Shown here: positions 25,756 through 33,259 of the stretch, piece by piece
Layout of the letters: each line of letters begins with the position of its first letter
Position numbering within the stretch: position 1 is the stretch's first letter
From: an uncultured Collinsella sp.
GTDB taxonomy: Bacteria > Actinomycetota > Coriobacteriia > Coriobacteriales > Coriobacteriaceae
DNA length: 33,259 nucleotides
Direction of reading: 5' to 3'
NCBI GenBank assembly: GCA_900543505.1
Contig: UQSB01000021.1
Span: 1-33,259 of the forward strand
The notes under the pieces: generated by a model
Databases searched by the model: none
What the model saw: only the letters and a program-made list of their open reading frames with translations
What the model was told of the DNA's origin: nothing
Made by a program: the position numbers and the translations under genes

Positions 25756-27126
25756 ATGGCGTCTGCCGATCGTTCCACGTTGTTTATCAATGCGACCGTC
25801 CTGGATGGCTCGGAGCATATGGAGCCGCAACCCGATATGGCCGTGGCCGTTGAGCGCGGTGTCATCACGTGGGTGGGGCCGAGTGCTGTGGCGCAGGCGC
25901 CTGCAGGTGCCGAGGTCATCGACCTGGCCGGCGCGTACCTCATGCCCGGCCTCATCAATATGCATGTGCACCTGTGCGGCTCGGGCAAGCCTGTCTCGGC
26001 CGGCGATGCGGGCGCGCTGATGAAGAAGCTCGATAATCCCGTGGGGCGCGCCATCGTGCGCCATATTCTTAAGGGCAGCGCCCAGCAGCAGTTGGCAAGC
26101 GGCGTGACCACGGTGCGCGGTGCGGGTGACCCGCTGTTTGCCGATATTGCCGTGCGCAACGCTATCGACGCCGGCAAGTATCAGGGTCCGCGTCTGGTGG
26201 CGCCGGGAACGGGTGTCACGGTGCCGGGCGGTCACGGTGCGGGGCTGTTCGCGCAGGTCGCCGATACCCCCGATGAGGCGGCCGAACTAGTGCGTGACTT
26301 GTATGCGCGCGGTGCCGACGTCATCAAGCTGTTCGTGACGGGCGGCGTGTTCGACGCGACCGAAGTAGGTGAGCCGGGCGTGCTGCGCATGCCGGTCGAG
26401 GTTGCCGCGGCGGCGTGCAAGGCTGCGCACGAGGTGGGCCTGCCGGTTATGGCTCATGTCGAGAGCACCGAGGGCGTGAAGGCCGCGCTTGAGGCCGGCG
26501 TCGATACGATCGAGCACGGTGCCCCGATGACTCCCGAGATCTTGGAACTGTACCGCGGCGCCGCGGGCACGCAGCTTGAGGGGCGTGCGCCCAGCGTTAC
26601 CTGCACTATCAGCCCCGCGCTGCCGTTTGTGTTGCTCGATCCGGAAAAGACCCATTCGACCGACACGCAAAAGAAGAACGGCGACATCGTGTGCTCGGGC
26701 ATTATCGAGAGCGCTCGCGCCGCCCTGGATGCAGGCGTTAAGGTGGGCCTGGGCACGGACTCGAGCTGCCCGTTCGTGACCCAGTACGACATGTGGCGCG
26801 AGGTGGCCTATTTTGCCAAGTATGTCGGCGTGAGCAACGCCTTCGCGCTGCATGCGGCCACGCAGGTCAACGCCGAGCTGCTGGGGCTGGGCGGCGAGAC
26901 CGGCAAGATTGAGTGCGGTAAGGCCGCCGATATCCTGGTGACGCGCGAGAACCCGCTCGATGACCTGCGCGCTCTGCGTGAGCCAATGCACGTGATGTGC
27001 CGCGGCAACCTGGCGCGAAAGCTCAAGGTGAAGCGCATACCCGAGGTGGACGCCGAGCTCGACGCGATTATGGCCATGCCCGCCGAAGCGCTGGCCGAGG
27101 AGCTCGCCCGCGATGGCGTGGCATAG
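25756..27126 (+). CDS. Metal-dependent amidohydrolase (imidazolonepropionase/prolidase-like)
   Basis: The 456 residues form a TIM-barrel amidohydrolase with a complete set of expected metal ligands. These are H70 and H72 in NMHVHLCG, K191 (likely carboxylated) in ADVIKLFVTGG, H234 in MAHVEST, H254 in IEHG and D335 in GTDSS. The beta-sandwich segments at both ends are typical of the hydantoinase/imidazolonepropionase group. Related enzymes hydrolyse acyl-amino acids, dipeptides or cyclic amides; the substrate here cannot be told. No signal peptide is seen, so it acts in the cytoplasm. The ATG at 25756 is preferred, with GGGAGGAG upstream; longer frames start too close to the repeats. The gene stands alone. 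Confidence 0.9.
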   Translation: MASADRSTLFINATVLDGSEHMEPQPDMAVAVERGVITWVGPSAVAQAPAGAEVIDLAGAYLMPGLINMHVHLCGSGKPVSAGDAGALMKKLDNPVGRAIVRHILKGSAQQQLASGVTTVRGAGDPLFADIAVRNAIDAGKYQGPRLVAPGTGVTVPGGHGAGLFAQVADTPDEAAELVRDLYARGADVIKLFVTGGVFDATEVGEPGVLRMPVEVAAAACKAAHEVGLPVMAHVESTEGVKAALEAGVDTIEHGAPMTPEILELYRGAAGTQLEGRAPSVTCTISPALPFVLLDPEKTHSTDTQKKNGDIVCSGIIESARAALDAGVKVGLGTDSSCPFVTQYDMWREVAYFAKYVGVSNAFALHAATQVNAELLGLGGETGKIECGKAADILVTRENPLDDLRALREPMHVMCRGNLARKLKVKRIPEVDAELDAIMAMPAEALAEELARDGVA

Positions 27127-27161
27127 GTGTGACAAAGGGACGGCCCCTATGCCGCGTTCAA

Positions 27162-27200
27162 AAAAGCCGAGGTCTCAACACGAGGCCTCGGCTTTTATTT
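27162..27200. terminator. Bidirectional terminator between convergent genes
   Basis: A perfect 11-bp stem (AAAAGCCGAGG at 27162-27172, complement at 27186-27196) carries T-rich sequence after it on both strands (TTTTATTT on plus, T6 on minus). It separates the amidohydrolase and zinc-ribbon genes. Confidence 0.85.
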
Positions 27201-27217
27201 TTCCTATGGTGTAGCTG

Positions 27218-27691
27218 CTAGGAGCGCGTTTCCATCTTGGCGTGGCACTTGGGGCAAGTGACGCGGATCTTGCCCTTGCCCTTGGGGACGGACAGCATCT
27301 GACCGCAGTTGGGACACTTGAGGTACGCCGTGGTCTTGCGGCCCTTCCACATCTTCTTGGCCGTTCGCTTGGCGCGCTCAAAGTCTTCCTTGCTGGTGCC
27401 GGCCGCACGCGAGGCGTTGGCGGCCGCAGTCCCGCCGCCCAAGCTGGCGACGAACTTGCCTAGGCCGGGGACGTTTGCGGTCGCCGCGACAAAGGCATCG
27501 TTCTCCTTGCGGCGCGCGTCGATGTTTTTGGACAGGCCGCGCAGCACGCCCAACACGATCACGGCGATGGCGATCCAGCTGAGCCACTGGATACGGGCCA
27601 TCGATCCGATCATCGCGATGACGATTCCGGCAAAGCCCATCACGATGGTGAGCTCATCGGCGCCGTTGCGACCCTTCATAAAGTCATTCAT
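27218..27691 (-). CDS. Membrane protein with C-terminal zinc ribbon
   Basis: The protein has 157 residues. Two hydrophobic helices near the N-terminus (about 16-34 and 36-53) anchor it in the membrane. A charged linker (about 55-110) leads to a C-terminal zinc ribbon with CPNCG and CPKC pairs. Such ribbons bind one Zn2+ and are found in RNA-polymerase-like and envelope-associated small proteins; the role here is unknown. Two starts are 6 bp apart. The inner ATG (27691) has AAAGG at better spacing than the outer (27697). It is not clearly in the copper operon, since a small palindrome (27747-27793) lies between it and csoR. Confidence 0.75.
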   Translation of the reverse strand: MNDFMKGRNGADELTIVMGFAGIVIAMIGSMARIQWLSWIAIAVIVLGVLRGLSKNIDARRKENDAFVAATANVPGLGKFVASLGGGTAAANASRAAGTSKEDFERAKRTAKKMWKGRKTTAYLKCPNCGQMLSVPKGKGKIRVTCPKCHAKMETRS

Positions 27692-27746
27692 GCACATTGC
27701 CTTTCATTCGATATGCTGCACGCCTTTATACCCGATTTAGAGCAAG

Positions 27747-27793
27747 GGGGACAAGTTCATCTGCACCAATGTGGTGCAAACGTACCTGTCCCC
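27747..27793. repeat. Small palindrome with GGGGACA/TGTCCCC ends
   Basis: Outer arms GGGGACAAGT (27747-27756) and ACCTGTCCCC (27784-27793) match with one mismatch. The inner stem TGCACCA/TGGTGCA (27762-27768, 27772-27778) is perfect with a 3-nt loop. It sits just downstream of csoR and ends with the same TGTCCC core as 5608-5646. Confidence 0.6.
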
Positions 27794-27803
27794 AATGCCC
27801 CAA

Positions 27804-28076
27804 TTACTTGGAGAGCTTGTCGACGACGCGTTCGATCTCGGCGAGCTTGGCGGCCTTGAGGTCTTCGTCGCCCGATTCGATTGCCGAAGTCACGCAGCCC
27901 TCGATATGCGCCTTGAGCACATCGGCGTTGATGCGCGCAATGAGCGCCTGCGTTGCCATGAGCTGCGTGGAAATATCGACGCAGTAGCGGTCCTCATCGA
28001 CCATCCGCAAGATGCCGTCGATCTGGCCGCGTGCCGTCTTGAGCATGCGGGTCACCGATTTGTGGTCTGCCATCAT
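27804..28076 (-). CDS. csoR: CsoR-family copper-sensing repressor
   Basis: The 90-residue all-helical repressor of the CsoR/DUF156 family carries the copper-binding triad C32 (DRYCVD), H57 and C61 (KAHIEGC). The spacing matches Cu+-sensing CsoR rather than formaldehyde- or sulfide-sensing relatives. Copper binding releases it from its operator. It is the last gene of the copA-copZ-csoR operon, so it would control its own level through the operator upstream of copA (30892-30908). Two adjacent ATGs exist; GAGGA precedes the first (28076). Confidence 0.92.
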   Translation of the reverse strand: MMADHKSVTRMLKTARGQIDGILRMVDEDRYCVDISTQLMATQALIARINADVLKAHIEGCVTSAIESGDEDLKAAKLAEIERVVDKLSK

Positions 28077-28124
28077 GGCGGGTCCTCGTTTCTGGTCGAT
28101 GGGGTCGAATGCTTCTGGTAGCTG

Positions 28125-28346
28125 CTACGCGGCGGTCACGGACAGGGCGTGGAACTTCTCGCCGGCGCCCTCGACGGCGGCAGCGAGCTGCTCGGCGGTC
28201 ACGGTGTCGGCGCACTCAACCTGGACGGTCTGGGTCTCGTGATCGGCGTCGGCGTCGGTCACGCCGGCAACGTTGAGCAACGCCGTCTCGACGGTGGCGT
28301 CGCAGTGGCCGCACATGAGGCCGGAAGTCTTGATTGTGTATCGCAT
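28125..28346 (-). CDS. copZ: Copper chaperone (HMA domain, CopZ-like)
   Basis: The 73-residue single HMA domain carries the Cu+-binding motif MCGHC (C12, C15) near the N-terminus. It carries Cu+ to the CopA ATPase. The ATG at 28346 is chosen because AGAGGA lies about 7 bp upstream; a longer in-frame start would run through the palindrome between copA and copZ. It lies about 150 bp after copA and 48 bp before csoR. Confidence 0.92.
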   Translation of the reverse strand: MRYTIKTSGLMCGHCDATVETALLNVAGVTDADADHETQTVQVECADTVTAEQLAAAVEGAGEKFHALSVTAA

Positions 28347-28375
28347 CGGTATTCCTCTCTGTTGTGTCGGCTTTC

Positions 28376-28461
28376 CCAGGCACCCGACCTTGGCCTTCAA
28401 GCCGTCGCTCGCGTACCAAAGTACGCGTCGCTCCTCTTTCAGGTCAATCTCGGGCACCTGG
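28376..28461. repeat. Imperfect 86-bp palindrome between copA and copZ
   Basis: Left half 28376-28416 and right half 28421-28461 have equal length (41 nt) around a 4-nt centre. They pair at both ends (CCAGG/CCTGG and GCGTAC/GTACGC) and patchily in between. On the transcript it would form a long interrupted hairpin between copA and copZ. It may lower or process read-through, or be a decayed repeat. Confidence 0.5.
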
Positions 28462-28493
28462 AAAACCCGTTCTAAATGGACTTAAGGGTGAAC

Positions 28494-30833
28494 CTATTTT
28501 GCCACTTTAGGCTTAAAGGTTCGTAGGCGCAGCGCATTGCTTACGACGCAGACGCTCGACAGGCTCATGGCCGCGGCGCCGAACATCGGCGAGAGCTGCC
28601 AACCGGTGAGGGGGAAGAACACGCCTGCCGCCAGCGGAATGCCGATGCCGTTGTAGAACAGCGCCCAGAACAGGTCCTGCTTGATGTTGCGGATCGTGGC
28701 GCGCGAAAGCTCGATGGCGCGCGCAACATCCATGAGGTCGCTGCGCATGAGCACCACATCTGCCCCCTCCTTGGCGATGTCGGCGCCGGTGCCGATCGCA
28801 AGGCCCACGTCGGCGCGCGCCAGGGCGGGGGAGTCGTTGATGCCGTCGCCCACCATGGCGACCTTGCCGCCCGCATCCTGCAGTTCGCGCACGTGGCGTT
28901 CCTTGTCGGCGGGGAGGACGTCGGCGATGACCTGTTCGCTGGTGAGTCCCACGCGGCGGGCGATAGCCTCGGCCGTCACGCGGTTGTCGCCGGTGAGCAT
29001 GCGCACGTCGACGCCGAGCTTGCGGAGCGCGGCGATGGCCCCGGCGCTCGTCTCCTTGACCTCGTCAGCCACGGCGATGGTGCCGACAAGCTCGCCGTTC
29101 TTGGCAAAGAACAGCGGTGTTTTGCCCTCGGCGGCAAATTGCTCGGTAAGACCCGCGGGCACGGTAACGCCCAACTCGTTCATCAGGCGTACGTTGCCGG
29201 CGGCGATGACATTCTGCCCCTCGCGCGCCGTTACGCCACGACCGGGCACGGCGGCAAAGTCCTCGACCATGCGCGCGACAATTCCGCGTGCCTCGCACTC
29301 GGCCATAATCGCCTCGGCCAGCGGGTGCTCGCTCGAGCGCTCCAACGCGGCGGCCAGCTTGAGCAGCGGCTTTTCGCTCATGGCGGGCGAGCCGTCAGCG
29401 CGCGTGGCTACTACGATATCGGTCACGGCAGGCTTGCCGCGGGTGACCGTGCCCGTCTTGTCGAGCACTACGGTGCCCACACTGCGCAGATTCTCCAGCG
29501 CCTCGGCACTCTTGAACAGAATGCCCATCTCGGCGCCCTTGCCGGTACCCACCATAATGGCGACGGGCGTGGCCAGACCCAGTGCGCACGGGCAGCTGAT
29601 CACCAGCACGGCCACGGCGGAGGTGAGCGCCTCGTTCATGCTGCCGGTCAGTGCCATCCACACTACAAAGGTCACGACCGAGATTACAAACACCACGGGC
29701 ACGAACACGCCGGCGACCTTGTCGGCCATGCGGGCGATGGGCGCCTTGGTGGCGTTGGCGTCCTCGACGAGCTGGATAATCTTGGCGAGCGACGTGTCGG
29801 CGCCCACACGCGTGGCGCGGAAGGTAAGCGAGCCCGTGCGGTTGACCGTGGCCGCGTTGACGGTGGCACCGGCGGTCTTTTCCACGGGGATGGACTCGCC
29901 GGTGAGCGCACTCTCGTCCACGGCCGAGCTGCCCTCGAGCACCACGCCATCGACGGGGATGGACTCTCCGGGGCGTACGCGCAGGACCTGGCCGGGAAGG
30001 ATGCTGTCGACGTCGACGGTGGTCTCGGTGCCGTCCTCTGCCACGACGGTCGCGCTCTTGGGCGCCAGGTCGATGAGCGCCTCGATGGCGCCGCCGGTCT
30101 TGGATTTGCTGCGTGTCTCGAGGTATTTGCCCACGGTGACGAGCGACAGGATCGTGCCCGCACTCTCAAAATACAGGTTGCCCATGCTCGTCATCATGGC
30201 CTCGTGGATTTGCCCGGCGGCCAGCTGGTCGGCCATGATAAACATGGCGTAGAGCGACCAGGCGACGGAAGCGGTGGCGCCCACGGCAATAAGGGCGTCC
30301 ATGGTGGGCGCGCCGTGCGCGAGCGATTTAAACCCGTTGATAAAGTACGCGTCGTTGACATAGACGATGGGGATAAGCAGGACGAGCTCGGTGAGGGCGA
30401 GCGTCATGCTGTGGGTATGGTCGGTGAAGACGCCGGGCAGCGGCCAGCCAAGCATGTGCCCCATGCCTATGTAGAACAGTGGGATGAGGAATACGATCGA
30501 GACGATGAGACGAGTGCGCATGGCAGAGGCGGCGGCCTTCAGTTTTTTGGTGGGCGACTCCATATGGGCGGCGCCGGACCTGGCTTGCGTACTGCCGCTT
30601 TGGGCGGCGTCGGTGCCCGTGCTGACGGGTGAGGCCGAGTAGCCAGCGCGATCGACGGCGGTGCAGATGTCGTCGGGGGTGACCTGCGCGGGGTCGTAGT
30701 CCACCAGCATAGAGCCGGCGAGCAGATTGACCGCGACGCTCTCGACGCCGTCGAGCTTGCTCACGGCACGATCCACGTGCGCCTGGCAGGCGGCGCATGT
30801 CATGCCACCCACGTCGAACTTATCTTGAGCCAT
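28494..30833 (-). CDS. copA: Copper-exporting P1B-type ATPase
   Basis: The 779-residue pump exports Cu+ at the cost of ATP. The N-terminal HMA domain has GGMTCAAC (C13, C16), followed by a linker and eight membrane helices. The membrane metal site is CPC (about 414-416, in ISCPCALGLATP). The actuator motif TGES lies near 311-314, the phosphorylated aspartate is in DKTGT at about 458, and SSEHPLAEAI and GDGINDSPALA complete the ATP-binding domain. YN in helix 7 and MSLSS in helix 8 are typical of the Cu+ subgroup (P1B-1). The ATG at 30833 has AAAGGAG upstream. It heads the operon with copZ and csoR and is controlled by the operator at 30892-30908. Confidence 0.96.
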   Translation of the reverse strand: MAQDKFDVGGMTCAACQAHVDRAVSKLDGVESVAVNLLAGSMLVDYDPAQVTPDDICTAVDRAGYSASPVSTGTDAAQSGSTQARSGAAHMESPTKKLKAAASAMRTRLIVSIVFLIPLFYIGMGHMLGWPLPGVFTDHTHSMTLALTELVLLIPIVYVNDAYFINGFKSLAHGAPTMDALIAVGATASVAWSLYAMFIMADQLAAGQIHEAMMTSMGNLYFESAGTILSLVTVGKYLETRSKSKTGGAIEALIDLAPKSATVVAEDGTETTVDVDSILPGQVLRVRPGESIPVDGVVLEGSSAVDESALTGESIPVEKTAGATVNAATVNRTGSLTFRATRVGADTSLAKIIQLVEDANATKAPIARMADKVAGVFVPVVFVISVVTFVVWMALTGSMNEALTSAVAVLVISCPCALGLATPVAIMVGTGKGAEMGILFKSAEALENLRSVGTVVLDKTGTVTRGKPAVTDIVVATRADGSPAMSEKPLLKLAAALERSSEHPLAEAIMAECEARGIVARMVEDFAAVPGRGVTAREGQNVIAAGNVRLMNELGVTVPAGLTEQFAAEGKTPLFFAKNGELVGTIAVADEVKETSAGAIAALRKLGVDVRMLTGDNRVTAEAIARRVGLTSEQVIADVLPADKERHVRELQDAGGKVAMVGDGINDSPALARADVGLAIGTGADIAKEGADVVLMRSDLMDVARAIELSRATIRNIKQDLFWALFYNGIGIPLAAGVFFPLTGWQLSPMFGAAAMSLSSVCVVSNALRLRTFKPKVAK

Positions 30834-30880
30834 GGCTTCTCCTTTCTGTAGTTTAGTGTTGGAATTGTTAACCAACCGAT

Positions 30881-30911
30881 ACTATACACCCATACCCCCT
30901 GGGGGTGTCTA
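30881..30911 (-). promoter_or_regulatory. copA promoter with embedded CsoR-type operator
   Basis: On the minus strand a TAGACA -35 (30906-30911) and a TATAGT -10 (30881-30886) are 19 bp apart. Between them lies ATACCCCCTGGGGGTGT (30892-30908), a 17-bp inverted repeat with one mismatch, of the C5/G5 type recognised by CsoR. A repressor bound there would block RNA polymerase directly. The long spacer also resembles MerR/CueR-type promoters, but the C/G-run palindrome and the csoR gene in the operon favour CsoR. Confidence 0.75.
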
Positions 30912-30984
30912 GTAATAGTTGGAATGTATGACTTTTCATTACAGATGAGGGCGGCTGCTCAATCGTTGGCAGTCCCTGCCAAAC

Positions 30985-31123
30985 ATCTCAATCTGTAACA
31001 TCTAGCAGGGAAAATGACCTCTAATTGTTATAGATCGAGATTTTGTTTTGCGAGGTTTGAGTTTGTCTCGATCTATAACAGCTGGACCGGTTTTTGCTGA
31101 GTATCTGTTACAGATTGAGACAA
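30985..31123. repeat. Hairpin repeat cluster E (two units)
   Basis: Unit 10 spans 30985-31041 and unit 11 spans 31063-31123. Each has two imperfect positions in its arms, mostly wobble-type (G against T, A against C). Loops are 25 nt. Cores start at 30986 and 31066, 80 bp apart, with a 25-nt gap. The cluster sits between divergent copA and the DEAD-box helicase. Both units share an ATAACA-type variation (one in each arm). Confidence 0.88.
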
Positions 31124-31161
31124 TTGGCCCAGGTCCGCCCCGTCCGCCTCGTCATCTGTGG

Positions 31162-31393
31162 TTTACGTGGGGGCATACGGAGTGCGGGTATACTAACCGG
31201 CGGCGAATCTGCTCCATCGCTTAGAGCTGCTGCGTCTGGACGGCGCGTGATAGGGCTGCCAAAGCGATCGCCAGCGTGCTGAGCAACGTCCTCTCTGTGC
31301 GCACCCGTTTTTGTATGTATTAGCGCACTACCAAGCACGCCCGCGCGGCCGCATGCCGTGCCCATTGCGCGTGCAGATAAGGAACAACAACAT
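31162..31393 (+). promoter_or_regulatory. Probable promoter and long leader of the DEAD-box helicase
   Basis: TATACT at 31189-31194 is a good -10; the best -35 (TTTACG, 31162-31167) is 21 bp away and weak. Start near 31201 would give a leader of about 190 nt before the ATG at 31394. Long leaders are common in cold-shock RNA helicase genes. No terminator or riboswitch is recognised in it. Confidence 0.45.

Positions 31394-33259
<1,866 letters not shown>

Noticed and set aside
28681..30632. Plus-strand frames opposite copA
   Set aside because: They are antisense to a fully conserved copper ATPase; composition is Ser/Thr/Ala- or Gly/His/Arg-rich without domains.

Overview
The window is GC-rich bacterial DNA. 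Its gene set and style (split transketolase, ftsEX-rnr, a MurNAc recycling cassette, gltBD, a CsoR-type copper operon, many hairpin repeats between genes) fit a gut actinobacterium of the Coriobacteriia, most likely Collinsella or a close relative. That assignment is inference from gene content and base composition. Most genes are dense housekeeping or metabolic genes; the unusual material lies between them.

Layout. 1-5545: the end of a transketolase C-terminal subunit, a terminator, a 128-bp palindrome, ftsE (with a long disordered N-terminal extension) overlapping ftsX, then rnr. 5608-11412: a lone serine recombinase, then murR-murQ-PTS IIBC-mupG for uptake and breakdown of MurNAc sugars, then a small Spx/ArsC-like protein. 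11485-13960: a short minus-strand gene of unknown role, tRNA-Gln(CTG) and tRNA-Glu(CTC), and a TPR protein overlapping smpB. 14012-14748: a flavin reductase-like protein and a 47-residue rubredoxin. 15057-16313 (minus): an Nramp/MntH transporter. 16757-22941: gltB and gltD. 23366-27126: an unknown protein, a protein with an AbiEi-like front and a possible PD-(D/E)XK-type end, and a metal-dependent amidohydrolase. 27218-30833 (minus): a membrane zinc-ribbon protein, then csoR, copZ and copA (transcribed copA, copZ, csoR) with a C5/G5 operator inside the copA promoter. 31394 to the right edge: a DEAD-box RNA helicase with a basic insert and an Arg/Gly-rich tail.

The most striking signal is a family of inverted repeats found only between genes: eleven hairpins in five clusters (14890-15028, 16435-16572, 24114-24250, 25388-25605, 30985-31123). 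Each has a 15-bp arm close to TCTCGATCTGTAACA, a loop of exactly 25 nt, and the reverse arm. Within a cluster the next hairpin begins 25 nt later (26 nt once). The 15-bp motif therefore recurs every 40 bp in alternating orientation, while loops and gaps have diverged in sequence but kept their length. A second, unrelated hairpin at 13816-13882 also has a 25-nt loop. Clusters bracket mntH and the possible nuclease gene. They lie in divergent, convergent and co-directional gaps, which does not fit a simple promoter or terminator role. A REPIN-like element or a spaced protein-binding array is the leading guess.
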